64,000 nucleotides of DNA from Prunella strophiata (taxonomy: Eukaryota; Chordata; Aves; Passeriformes; Prunellidae): assembly GCA_036583965.1 (NCBI GenBank), contig JAZBQD010000015.1, forward strand, positions 90,011,809 to 90,075,808, given 5' to 3'. Below are positions 26,051-37,979 of this stretch, piece after piece; the first letter of the stretch is position 1, and each line of letters begins with the position of its first letter. The notes under the pieces were generated by a model. That model ran no database searches. It was not told the origin of the DNA and saw only the letters and a list, made by a program, of their open reading frames with translations. The position numbers and the translations under genes were made by a program.

Positions 26051-26149
26051 ACCTGGTCTGATAGAAGGTGTCACTTGCCATGGCAGGGGGACTGGAACTG
26101 GATGATCTTTAAGATTTCTTCCAACCCAAGCCATTCTGTGACTCTATAA
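26051..26149 (+). mobile_element. CR1 LINE 3' end, 5'-truncated
   Basis: The sequence shows the CR1 3'-UTR blocks 'acctggtctgatagaaggtg', 'ttgccatggcaggggg', 'ctggatgatctttaaga' and 'cttccaacccaagccattc', then ends in 'tctgtgactctat'. Only about 100 bases remain. Its 3' UTR type is different from the copies at 845 and 21491, so at least three CR1 lineages are represented. The match looks closer to the usual avian consensus than the other copies, hinting at a younger insertion. Confidence 0.9.
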
Positions 26150-28488
26150 CTGTTCAGTACAGCTAATCTGGAAAGAAGATGAAATTAAAGGGACCAAAGA
26201 GAAGACTGTTCCATTTAGTTCTTGTTTGTAAAAGGAGGAATAGCAATGAGTAATTCAATGGTTCAGTGCTACTCTGTTCATAGTACAACATGGGTGTGCA
26301 CTGCCTCATTTCCTACCACCCCCTTTCCTACTGCCCCCTCCTCAAGGCTCCTAACTCTGTATCCCAGCTGAGTGTACTGAAAGTTGTGCACCCCTTGTCA
26401 AGGCACCTTGAAACAGAGGCCTTTCTCGTGTAACAAGAAGCTGCACAGTGAAAAATTGTGGAGAACATGAAATGGGAAAATGAATGTTAACCCTGTTCCA
26501 TTGTATTTCATCAGACAACATCCATAGTTTTTCTGTTTTCCTGTCTCTTTCATCTCTCTGTCCCCTAGAATGCTCCTCTCATAAATGTGAGCAGGTCTTT
26601 ATGTGTCTCTCTTATAAAATGTCTGTATTCTGTTGCCTGCTAGAGGTTGGTCTCACAACCTGGACAAACAATCAATCACTACACAAACAAGCAGGAAAAT
26701 GTTAACCCATTGTGTCTGTGCTCAAATTGGTTTCAACACCAACAAACTAAAGCAATGGTCTGGAAAAACACCAGAAATGCCTTTAGCAATTCAGTGATAA
26801 AAAGCAGCATTCACTCAGTTAAAGTGGCATTTATGGGAAAATTTTTGAGCACTGTCCCAGAATGAAAAATGGGCAGTATGTTAAAGCAAGTATCATAAAA
26901 ACACCAGGAAAAATGCCAAAACAGCAAGGACTTTGCAGCAGTCAGAGAACAGTTGTATTCAAAAAGAACAGGATTTCAGCTCAGATAAAAGATGATTCAG
27001 CTATGTTGGGAGGTTCTCCAATCAGAAGATCCATTTGAATTGTCAGTGGAAGCCTGGACTCTTTCTGGCTGCTAATGCAAATGTTGACTCTCTTTCTGGG
27101 GTGGCAGAACCTGTGCTACACGGCTGTATTTGAATGACACAGCTCAGTGGTAGGGGAAGAGGAACTCCATTTCAGTTACAGAAGCACCTCTGGTTTTACC
27201 TTCATAACAGAAGGAGATGGGCTAAACTGTGAAGGAAAAGCTGTATAACATGCCATTAAGTGTCCTCCTGATTTCTGGGACTGCATCTCTCAGCCTTGCT
27301 TGGGATCACTGTTTCATTTGGTACCTGAATGAGAGCATTTCCTTGTTTAGTTGCACCTGAAAATGAAAATGTGGAGTAATTTAGAAATTTAGAAAATTTA
27401 GAGTAATTCCATGAGGATTCCTCCATGACTCTTCTGCCCCTCATGTGGCTCTTTACAAAAGGAAAATGTTCTTGCCTTCTTGATGTGGAATGCACACGGA
27501 GCTGAGCTAGGAAATTTATCTGATCTATGATACCGATTATTAAAAATAGTAAAAATCAAGATTAGAAAAGTTATTCCCCAAATTCCAAAAGACAAACACT
27601 GTAGTTCCTGTGGATTCTCTACTGCCCTTGTCCCAGTCTGCAGGGACAGTCATATGGAGATGTTCATGTGCAACTGCGGATATGAATCAAATGAACACAC
27701 TACTTCTGATATGTATACCAAACTCTACAAGCTACTTCTGTCCTGTGATTTGCCTAAACAAAGAGATGCATTCATTTAAATAGTTCCCTGCACTGACAAG
27801 AACCTTAAAAACAGCCCAGTATCAGCAGATAAGATCTAGAAAGTGAAATTGGCTCACAGCCAAGGGAACACATAAATTGTGGAAAGTTTCTTCGGTTTTA
27901 TATCACAGCCTGTGTTCCTGCCATACACACATGAAAAAATAAGCAGTGAGGCCAGGCTGAGAACATATTTGATTCTGCTAATATTCAGACCTAGTCCATT
28001 TGAGAGATAAAAAAATTCTATTATAGTTCACAAAAGATAGAACAAAACTGAATTTCTACTTTTTACCAATAGTATTTTGAAGAGTAATACAGGAAAGCTG
28101 CAAGAGATTTTATTTTGTGTTTATAAAAAAACCTCTATAGAAATTACAGAACAATATGTGTTAAAAGAATTAATTCTTCACAACCTAGCAAATTGGACTT
28201 TCATTTGCCATGAGGTACAGTTACCTGACACATTGTCGAGTTGATGGATATTTTTAAAGTTAGATCTCATTCTAAAATGCAGGCTGTCTGCTGCCAGCAC
28301 TTGAGTAATGTGCTGGCTCATTAACAGATCTTTTTGTACGAGAAGAGGTAGAAGATTATCCCCAAGCTCATGTCTTCTAGCCAAACAGACACATTATTCT
28401 TGCGGTGCTCAAAGTTCTGAATGGTCATTTACAGTAAAGGCAACAGCTTTCACTGGAAAACAAGTGACTTGCCAAGAAATGATGAATT
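26150..28488. other. Unique non-coding DNA, no gene seen
   Basis: 2.3 kb between the CR1 end and the duplicated block. It is AT-rich, with a local AAATTTAGA-like repetition near 27379-27402. No exon, RNA gene or interspersed repeat is visible. Confidence 0.55.
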
Positions 28489-28509
28489 AAAAAAAAAAAA
28501 AAAAAAAAA
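28489..28509 (+). repeat. Poly(A) run before duplicated unit, copy 1
   Basis: Twenty-one A residues directly precede the first copy of the duplicated unit, mirroring the A26 run before the second copy. Confidence 0.9.
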
Positions 28510-28916
28510 GCATAAAGAGAAGCAGATCTATTGCAATCTCCAAAAGATGAAGCTTTGACAGGAACAACTTGAGAGAAATGCTGTAACTTGACATCTATCT
28601 CATACCTCCACAGCTCTTGCTATTCCTGGAGCTACCATACAGAAATGTGACCGAAAGATAAACCAGTGCAGGGATTGAAGAGGCAAAGAAAGCTATGAAA
28701 TGTGATATAGGTATACTGCCAAGTAATGCAGCATTAAGACAAGCTGACATTACTAGAACAGATATAATTCCTGGCCTTACTTGATGGAGCTTATTCACTG
28801 TGTTCATCACTTCTTATCCAAGCTGTCAGGAACATTGTAGCACTTATCATACACAGTATTAACAAAAAACACACCTTTGAAAACTGTGTTAAACAAACTG
28901 AGATATCATGACAGAG
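28510..28916 (+). repeat. Direct duplication, copy 1 (407 bp)
   Basis: This begins 'gcataaagagaagcagatct' and ends 'catgacagag'. The same unit recurs at 28965-29403, with starts 455 bases apart. Bases 28668-28905 are identical to 29153-29390 (238 of 238 by eye). The first 158 bases differ from copy 2 mainly by single-base insertions or deletions plus a block of about 28 bases missing here. The unit itself has no coding potential or known repeat family. It could be a real recent tandem duplication or a false duplication made during assembly of homopolymer-rich reads. Confidence 0.95.
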
Positions 28917-28964
28917 GGGGGGGGGGTGTAAAAAAAACAAAAAAAAAAAAAAAAAAAAAAAAAA
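28916..28964 (+). repeat. G11 and poly(A) junction between copies
   Basis: Eleven G residues (28916-28926), then TGT, A8, C and 26 A residues (28939-28964) separate the two copies. This homopolymer junction has no counterpart after copy 2, where the unit passes directly into unique sequence. Confidence 0.9.
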
Positions 28965-29403
28965 GCATAAAGAGAAGCAGATCTATTGCAAATCTCCAAA
29001 AGATGAAGCTTTGACAAGGAACAAACTTGAGAAATGCTGTAACTTGATCATCTATCTCATACCTCAACAGCTCTGCTATTCCCTTGGATTCTACCAAGAG
29101 AAACACAGAAATGTGACAGAAATGTAGGTGTCAGAAGACAATCTAACTGGGGGCAGGGATTGAAGAGGCAAAGAAAGCTATGAAATGTGATATAGGTATA
29201 CTGCCAAGTAATGCAGCATTAAGACAAGCTGACATTACTAGAACAGATATAATTCCTGGCCTTACTTGATGGAGCTTATTCACTGTGTTCATCACTTCTT
29301 ATCCAAGCTGTCAGGAACATTGTAGCACTTATCATACACAGTATTAACAAAAAACACACCTTTGAAAACTGTGTTAAACAAACTGAGATAATTCATGACA
29401 GAG
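28965..29403 (+). repeat. Direct duplication, copy 2 (439 bp)
   Basis: Second copy of the unit, again preceded by a long A run. It is longer than copy 1 because it keeps the block around 29117-29150 ('gtgtcagaagacaatctaac' and neighbours). After 29403 it continues into sequence not present after copy 1, so copy 2 probably represents the 3' anchor of the original locus. Confidence 0.95.
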
Positions 29404-31170
29404 TTGCTAAACTCACAGGAAACGGGTTTGTTTTCTGACCACCGAGCCAAAATCTTGAAGACTTTTCATGACAGGCACTCCTCATATAACCATTGCTTAC
29501 GTTTTTCTCACCAAGAAGCTTTCTAAAATCTCAGTCTTGCGGGGTAACTGCCAAGAAAGTAGACAACTTCAAATTCTTAAACTCTCAAGTGTTAACTGGT
29601 GGGTCAAATAGAATCTGGTGGGTCATCTGTGTGCCATGTCAGCACTTTAGTCAATAAGAACTAATACCTAACAGATCAAAACCCTTTGGGATATTTGTTC
29701 ATGTTCTTTTAAATTAACATTGCATGTAAACTAGTCTACATAATTGAGCTCTGGGATAACATTGTGATATTAGGGCAAGATTTGAGCCAGTCTCACCTGT
29801 CATTACTGCACTAGAGAAGCATAAATGCAATATCCAGTATGGAGCATGGTCACACTCTTTTGTCAGTTGCATGCAGAGAACATGCTTCTCATCATTTACA
29901 TCTCTGATTGGAGAATTAGACTTCTGTTAGCACCAGCAGAGTCAGTGAGGGAGAAAAGAGCACCAATCTGCATTCCTTACTAGTTGGATAAATAAGTAGA
30001 TCTGGTCAAACAGTGAACTAATTCAGAACTAGGTCATTAAACAAGTTAGCTCTGATATTATTCACTGAGTTGCATTATTCATTGCCTACAGATAATTGCC
30101 AGGTCATTTGCAAAATATTCCTGCCTCATGATTATTTCACAAATATTCACTTCTTCAAAAAAGTTTCAATCACCCAATGAGGAAACGGGGAAAGAATGAA
30201 TATGAACTGGATAATCTATTATGTATCACAAGCATTGTCTTGCTGAAGTGAACCCATCATGAATAATCCATAGACCAAAACAGATGCACCTATTGCTTAC
30301 AACCAACACAGAGATGACAGCCTTGGTCTGCAAACAATAGAAAGTAGGTTGTTTATTGTATAATTCATTTGCAACAAATAATTCAGGGTGCTGATTTCTT
30401 TCCCAGAACACATTTACAATAACATCTATTTTGAAAATAGTAAAACCATATAAAGTTAAATAACACAAATTAATTAGGTTAATTGATTCTAAGAACTTGA
30501 AGGTTGACAGAGCCAACAAGGAAAAAGAGTAAGATGAACAAAAAGAAAAGTCTACTTGTAGATTATATAATGCTCCTTCTTCTGGACGATAGAGAAGTGA
30601 TATTTAAGAATGTCAGTAAACTCATAAATTTGCTGAGATCACCATCACCATTACTAAAAAAAGTAACCCATCACTCTCTATCAGCCTCAAGACATGATTG
30701 GGTGCTTTGTTACATGCACAAGACCACCTCAGTAGCACCTTCAGCAAGGCAGTTTCAGTCACCGTATTATCAAGAGGCAGTATCAGGGAGAAGTCAGTGG
30801 TGTAAAATCTAAATCACTTCATCTAATAATGCTTCACCACTATGAATAACATAGATCTTCACTGTTTTAAAGACATCATTTTGCTGCCTCCAGTTGTAAC
30901 CTTCCCAAATGCCAAAGACTAATAAGAATGAAGTGTTATTTGGCCTTGAATGGGAGCCTCCTTGTGAGAAGTGAGAGCTTAAAGGACACAGGGAAAACTA
31001 TTCAGACATTAGATTTTTTTTTTTCCCATGGAATTCTTATTATCCTTTGAAATTTTCCTCTTGAACTTCCAAATCTAGATATTCCTTTAATGAATCAGAT
31101 GTCTAGGAAATGTCCACATTAATAGGATTGCTGGAGATAGATTCTCCAGATTTGCCACCACAGAAATGAG

Positions 31171-31264
31171 AAAAAAAAAAAAAAACAAAAAAAACAAAAA
31201 ACCAACAACAACAACAACAAAAACCCAACAACACAAAAACCCAAAACAAAACAAAAATCCCCCA
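31171..31264 (+). repeat. A/C-rich simple repeat with CAA units
   Basis: It starts with 15 A residues and passes through an (ACA)n stretch into A blocks separated by CCC, ending in C-rich bases. It is one of the longer members of the window's A/C class. Confidence 0.85.
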
Positions 31265-32165
31265 CCCACTTTAAAACCTATAATGTGGTCTGGGCTTCAA
31301 ATTCCACAACAACACTTTTCCTTAATAAAGGAGTAGGAAAATGTGGTGAAAACATGTTCTACATCAGACACTCTAATCTGCCCCTTTCTTGTTTCATTAG
31401 TATCTCAATTTACAAATTTTTTAGATTTCATGCCTGAAACTCGCAGGCAGTTGGAGATAACCACTAAAGGGAGCTGCACACAACTAAAAACAAAGCAGCT
31501 GCAAATGTTAGGAGTGGACTAAAGACTTAATCCTGAAACATCCTACTCAGGAAAGTGGGTCTTAACTAATGTGAGTATCTGAGCTTTGTGTAAAAGTGGA
31601 CACAAGGAACAGCTTGGAGACTTTGTGCATATTTTGCAGTACTCTGGAATGTTTTCTGATGAAAACCAGGTTTTCAAGTTGTCTTTTGAGTGTTACCATG
31701 GTAGTTGATATAAGGGAATAATTTTTGAGATCATAAATGTCAACTGCCTGACACCCAACAATCATCTTCAAAATACTTGAGGGATGAAGGCAAGGCTATT
31801 TACCCACTGTTGGTACAAGCAGGAAAGAGTGTAATCACTTTGCACAGTTTCCCTCAGGAGGTTGAGGACAAAGAGGAACAAATCTGAAGTAAATGCAGGC
31901 TAGCATGGCAACTACCTTAACCTCCTTTTTCCCAAAAGGTATCCCTTGTGCTTTTATGAGTTTTAGAGTACTCAGCAGATGCTGGACTTGCAAAACAAAG
32001 GAATATATGAAGGGTTTGCTCACATTCCACCCTCACAGCTTAAGGGACAAGGACATGCTAAAGCATTCCCCTGATTCAGGGATCTTCTACTTTCGTCCTA
32101 GCTTTTTCTGTTAACTTTTTTACAGTTTCATAAGAATTGTGGAAAATATGCTTATGTGCTATATT

Positions 32166-32184
32166 TCTTTATTTATTTATTTAT
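32166..32184 (+). repeat. (TTTA)n microsatellite
   Basis: About four and a half TTTA units. It is a simple repeat. Confidence 0.8.
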
Positions 32185-33147
32185 GTTTCATATTTTTCAT
32201 ATTTACCTCCATTTTGTGTCCTCTTGGAATGCCCAAGTCATATCCACAGCAATTAATGGCTGCAAATAACGCAACGTCATGTAACAACATGAAATACGAA
32301 AGCCACACGTTAGAAAACCAGACTGGTGAATATTCAGCTTGAAATCCAACACTCTTAATAATCTCAAATATCTACCTAATTCAGATTGGTAGTTTTACAA
32401 GGAATATGAAATTTTCGTCTAAATCTCCTTTAATGCTTTTTGGACCTAAGCATAATAGCCTCTTCTCAGATATTGTTTCAGACCCATATAGAGTGCTTTT
32501 TGTATACAGGGAGAAATAAAACCCAAAGGGAGAGAAGAAGAGAACAATTAATATGATTTATTAATATGAAATGTGCATTAATCATTAGCCAGCCAGCCAT
32601 TCTACATTCACCACTTACAGGAAGGCTCATCATTCAAACCATTTTTGGTGCCAATGTTAATGGTTTGATCTTGGGGATGATCTTCCTTCCCACTGAAATC
32701 AACAAGACAACAACTTTCACTAAATTTTACAGGTACATATTTTCTCTTTCATGGCAGCCAAAGAGCTACCTCCTTGTGTTTCCTCCATTTCCAAATAAAA
32801 TGCCTCCTAGGCCTCTTCTGTTTTCTTAATTTTTTTTCAGGATGACATCTATACACTCCTAATTGTAGCAACTGTTTTAACCTGCCACGATAGCTTTGTT
32901 ACTGAAGCTGCTGAGAACATCACAAGGCTTTCTCTGTAAATCATTTCACTCTTTGCTCTTGTGGTTTACTTTTACATGTACAGCCACTACAAATATAACA
33001 CCTGACCTGAATATTTAATGCTCACCTACCACTGAAACCATTACTTTAAATATCACCATGGGGCAAAACCAACACACACTCCTACCAGGAAGGCTGCTCA
33101 GTAGGAGGATGGTACATCCTAGGCAATACATAAAGTACATCACCTAT

Positions 33148-33170
33148 CATAGCAGATGACATCTGCTATG
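33148..33170. repeat. Perfect 10-bp inverted repeat
   Basis: CATAGCAGAT (33148-33157) and ATCTGCTATG (33161-33170) are exact complements with a 3-base loop, GAC. The stem stops at once outside the arms, so it is too short for a miRNA precursor. No transposon-like flank is seen. Confidence 0.75.
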
Positions 33171-34411
33171 TCATATCTTTATGTAAGAGAATGTCTTGTT
33201 TTGCTTTACCCATCAGACAACTGATTGCAGTGGCTGAAAATCTTCTGGTGCTCTTACCATACTTCTGGGATAAGTGTCAACCCATTTTTACCTCCTCCAA
33301 CAGATACCAGCACGTACAGGAGAGCTCTTGTGGGAAACTGCAAATCCACAAGGATGTTCATCCAGCCCAAACATGGAAGTTCACAAAAGTCTGGGATTCT
33401 TTGCAATCCAGAGCTTGCACATGAGCTACTCGTTCAGCATAGTGGCTTAGACAGGCTGAGAAAACCGCTGTACAGCAGGCAGCTAGATCCGTTTAACTCA
33501 GATATAGAATAACACATCTCTAAAGGCATTATGCTACATGCATCAGCAAGCAAAGCAATCACACAACTCAAGCATCACAGAAAAGGTTTTCCCTCCCCAC
33601 ACACCCAATACACATTTGTCTTTTAAATAGTCCCCACACCATTTTTGTCACTGAAACAGTATTACTGGAAAATTGTCACTAATTCTTTTTTCATCTTTCA
33701 CAAGAAATGTTTCCCCATTATTTTATTTTAAATAGTTCACATCATTTTGAAGCAATTTTCAAAATCACTGACATTTTTATTTCATTAGAAGCAGTCTTTT
33801 CTTAGCCTTCACTAGAAAAGAATGTAACCCCTACTGTTTTCTGTGAATTGGCATTTTCAAAAGTTGTTTATAAAATTATTCAAAAATTATTTGGAGTCTA
33901 GTTTTTAGTGTAACACAGCACAGAAAATTCATTGGAAATAGACCCATTTCAAATAGCAAGTATTATATTGTTTTCAAAAAAATCTGTACTTTCTGGTTGT
34001 CTAGATAATTTCTATCAAGAGCCCTGAATGTGCTAATGGATTCCAATTCCCTTGAATTCAATGGAAGCAACACACTTTAGCATCTCATAAGGAGGTAACT
34101 ACAACAACATGACTGGATTTTCAAAGGACAGTTTTCTCAAACTACCTTTGTCTTGAAAGAATTCAATTTAGTCAGCCCCAAAGCCTGTCTCTGTCATACA
34201 ATACATGTCTACAATCCAGCTATTTCTCCCATTTTCCAGTGCATAACTTTCAAAAACAGCTATAAAATGGCTGCCTCCTTGGTCCCCAATCTCTTTAATT
34301 TGCAAAACTGCTCATCTCTTTATTGGAATATCACCAGAGGACTTGGCCATTGTCTGTTAGGGAGCCTATCTAAAGTCATAAGAACAAACAAACAAAAATT
34401 CAGGTTTCTGG

Positions 34412-34424
34412 AAAAAAAAAAAAA
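34412..34424 (+). repeat. Poly(A) run
   Basis: Thirteen A residues close to a short (AAAC)n-like stretch at about 34381-34397. Confidence 0.8.
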
Positions 34425-37400
34425 TTGTTTATTGATTGCACAATATAAGAGGTTTGAAGAATTCAAGCCAAATTAGAAGGTTCTGGATTTGAAGCAATGA
34501 CAACAAGAATAAAAATCACAGAAACTGAATTGACTAAATTAATTTTGTTGTAAAAGTGTCACAGTTACAGATGGTAACAATCTAGAAATAGCTGCAACGA
34601 GAAAATAATTACAAAGGGATGAAAATGTATTAATGCTCAACCATACTGGATGTGTGGGAAAGTATACTCTGATGTGTTCCGGCTGTCCTTAATTCATCAC
34701 CCCACTGTACTGAGCGCCCACTTTTACAAACAAAAACATTGTCTCACTTGTTGAAATCCTTTATTTAGTAATCTGTGTAGGCTGAAATGTTGAAAATGGT
34801 TTCTAAATGCTTGGCTTCTGAGTCCATCTTCAAAGTTGTCTTTGCCTGTATTATCATACAGCTGCAGGCTTTAATCAAAGGTCATTAGATTTACCAATTT
34901 CTGTCAAACATGCTGACATCATTCCTTCAAAGGAAATGACTACTATTTTAGAACTTGCAAGGAAATGTCACTTAATCCAAAACTGTTCCAAAATAAAATC
35001 TCGCACCAAGGGTGAGAGGCAGGAAGAGAGAAACTTTGGAGCATTCTTCAAAGTTGGTATTAGTGTGGTTTGAGAAGCTGCAAAATTGCAGAGAAGATTT
35101 AGCCAAAATCCAAAAGTCAACAGACCCTAGGCTTACATGATACCCAGGTCATTTTTTAGCACCCACAAACAAGCACTGCTCCATCAAACACTGCACCTGC
35201 CAAAAATCACCCAGGTTTTCAGTGCCCTCTGCCTCAGGTGCTCACAATTGCCAACATGAAATTAATCCCAAGACATTTGAGAAGTCCAGTCCAGCAAGTG
35301 TGTTAAAGCATCCTTTATGGATCAGGCACATTGCAAGTGGAGCACCATGCCTCAGAAGTGCATGCAGACAGCAGTGCTTCATGCAGGTACTTGTGCAGGC
35401 TGCCTCCAGGTAATTCCATGTAATTCTCTCAGAAAAGACACTGTATCACATTCCCTCCCTCAAGATGGATCTGCAATTCTATACAGAATTAAATGCAGCC
35501 TTGGAAAAAGTATGAAGAAATGACAAATTATGTATTTTCCCTCATTTATAAATCACAAATGGCTAGTATGATACATAGAGAGGTGCCCCTAAGTGCAGGG
35601 AGGACATGCACAACACTCTCTCTTTTGTAATCCCATCAAGGTAGTAGGCTCAAATAAAGTCCCTGATGTTTAGGACATTTGAGAGCTGCCAGTAGAACAG
35701 GAAGAAGGGGGACACGTTGATAGGATGCACCACTTGACAGAAATGAACAACTGCATCTTCTCAAAAGGTGACACAGCTACTTAATGTCACTTGCCAAGAC
35801 AATGACTTTCACTTCCAGCAAGCCCTGAACAAGGATAGAAAAAAGGTTTCCAGAAATGGACTCATACTAATTATATTTGAGCTATTTAATATCTGTTTCT
35901 AGAGATGACTGCTAAGTGACCAGAGCATAGTGCACAAAGTAACATCCTACTGCCTGGACTGGCAAAAGCAAACAGTACCACTGTATAGATCTGTCTCTCT
36001 ACACATGAAAACAAAACATGCACAAACACTTTTTTACATTTTTATTTTTTATCAACTTCTGACAGTGACCCAAATAGACTAAATGTTTTATGGACCCATC
36101 AAGAACAGCCTGCTCCCTTGAGCTCAGACGTGAAACTAGGAACCATGGTAGACATGTTCCTCACCCATTCTTAGTGCTGTTTACAGCTCCCAACATCATC
36201 AAAAAAATAAACAATGGAACAAAACTGAGTACAAGATCCAAGTGGCATGGTCAAAGAAAAGCAATTCCACCCTTCATAAGTGGTACAATTTGTGTTTTGT
36301 GAAGAGGTGCATTAAAGGATGAAGCTTGAACACACACAGCCATCCAGGCATCACAGGACTGAGAGATGTTTATACATGAAGAAGCACAGCTTTCTTTCCA
36401 AGCAATGTACATTCAGAAGACCTGCTAAACACTGGATGTCTTTATGTCACTGCCAAGCAATCGTAATGAATGAAGCACTTCTCAATCCCAGCTAAGATCA
36501 AAACATTATTGGTGAAGAAGAAGAAAGGTCCTTCTGTATTAAATAAACCAAAGCTTCTGTACTGCCAAACAGTCCTTTGGGAGTTCAAGTGGAGCCTGAG
36601 AGGGACATGATAGAGAACACAATAGTCCCTCTTCTACAGAAGCAAAAGAAGAGTGTTTTCCTTCTTTCCTGGCCTGCAAAAGCAGTGTTACCCTCAGCTC
36701 CCACCCTGTCTCAGCTGGTGTTATAAAAGGTTACATCTGCTCCAGCCACAGTCGGTTATCTATGATGCTTACTCTATGCAGGCACTCACACTATTACTGA
36801 AGATTGGTGTTATTTTCTGAAACTCTGTTCAAAGCAAAAAATAACTAATATTTTATTTTGGAAAGGATCCCAGCAGACACATATCCCCACCCTCACCATT
36901 ACTTAAGATTTTCCTCCGTATTATTTTGAGAAGATGAGATCATGCAGATAGACTCTTATGCTGATAGTCTAACTGAACTGAGATCTAGCTTTCTGAAAAA
37001 CAGCAAACTGGGTTACAAGCACAATTTCATTTGCAACTATGCAATGACATTGGTAGCAGGTTTGTTAATTTTCTGTAGGGTTTATGCTCAAGTGTATGCA
37101 CTACTGTAGAGAATACACACAACTTTGGTTATACTCAGTTCATCTATAAAAGGGTTTGTTTTGTTTGCATTAGACAAAAGAATTTCATTGTCAGGAGAAA
37201 GTTTTTAAGTTTCTGTTATTGTTACTTGGGCACAACGCTGTGTGGGTTAATGGATGTGCCCACAAAAGCTAAATAGATTTAGCCACTTCAAATGCAAACT
37301 GTGAAGAGCTGTTATATCCTAAACTGTAGCCACAAAAGGTCCTTAGCATAGTTGGCCTAAACTAGGAAGCATCTCAGCTATGTAAACTACTTCTGAAGGA

Positions 37401-37450
37401 GATTAACACATGGATAACAAGTCCTTGTCCTGATGAGCTCATAAATGGAG

Positions 37451-37612
37451 CAGGGTTTTGGTTTTGTTTTGCTGGGGGTTTTTGGTTTTCTTTTGGGGTT
37501 TTTTAGTGGTTTTATTGTTGTTTTGTTGTTTGGTTTCGGTCGTTTTATTTTGGGTTTTTGTTGTTGTTTTGTTTGGGGGTTTCTTTTGGTTTGGGTTTGT
37601 TTTTCTTTTTAA
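37451..37612 (-). repeat. Long G/T-rich tract (A/C on minus strand)
   Basis: About 160 bases almost free of A and C, with T blocks separated by G singlets and runs of three to five G (for example near 37474, 37495 and 37575). The reverse complement is an A/C tract like those at 31171 and 60361. Loops between G runs mostly exceed seven bases, so it is a weak quadruplex candidate. Confidence 0.85.
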
Positions 37613-37818
37613 TTTTAAAAAGGCATCAGAAAATTAGTTTCAGCAGAATTAACTGTAGCTCAGGTTCCTGCTGCTATTTCCCAACTGGCTTCTCAGAACA
37701 GTAACCCATCATAACTCTATATATTTTTACTCTGTTGTATGTATTTCTATTCATTTCAGTTTGATCAAGAAATAATTGAAAAGTTCACTCTTTTGCTACT
37801 AATGAAAAAAAGAACATT

Positions 37819-37834
37819 AAAAAAAAAAAAAAAA
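37819..37834 (+). repeat. Poly(A) run, 16 A
   Basis: A simple homopolymer with no recognised retroposed body. Confidence 0.85.
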
Positions 37835-37962
37835 GGTCAGCAATTTACACAATTACCTAAGGAATTTAATCATTAACATAAAATGAACATTAAGTTTACC
37901 CTCTCCTTAAGAAAGATTGGACATTTATGCTAGGCTTTATAATACCTGTGGTATATATATAC

Positions 37963-37979
37963 ACCATATATTATATGGT
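37963..37979. repeat. AT-rich palindrome
   Basis: ACCATAT (37963-37969) pairs with ATATGGT (37973-37979) across three central bases, next to a (TA)n run. Such AT palindromes are prone to instability, but nothing else marks the site. Confidence 0.6.

Larger units (their letters stand above)
29404..37450. other. Unique non-coding DNA, no gene seen
   Basis: 8 kb of AT-rich sequence. Distinguishable items are the A/C tract at 31171, a TTTA repeat at 32166, a 10-bp perfect hairpin at 33148, an A run at 34412, and a possible conserved stretch at 34840-34930. Open frames up to 107 codons have no domain. Confidence 0.5.

Noticed and set aside
32810..32870. Strong polypyrimidine-AG acceptor-like site on the plus strand near 32839
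   Set aside because: The following sequence has stops within a few codons in the frames examined and no donor. T-rich AG sites are common by chance in AT-rich DNA.
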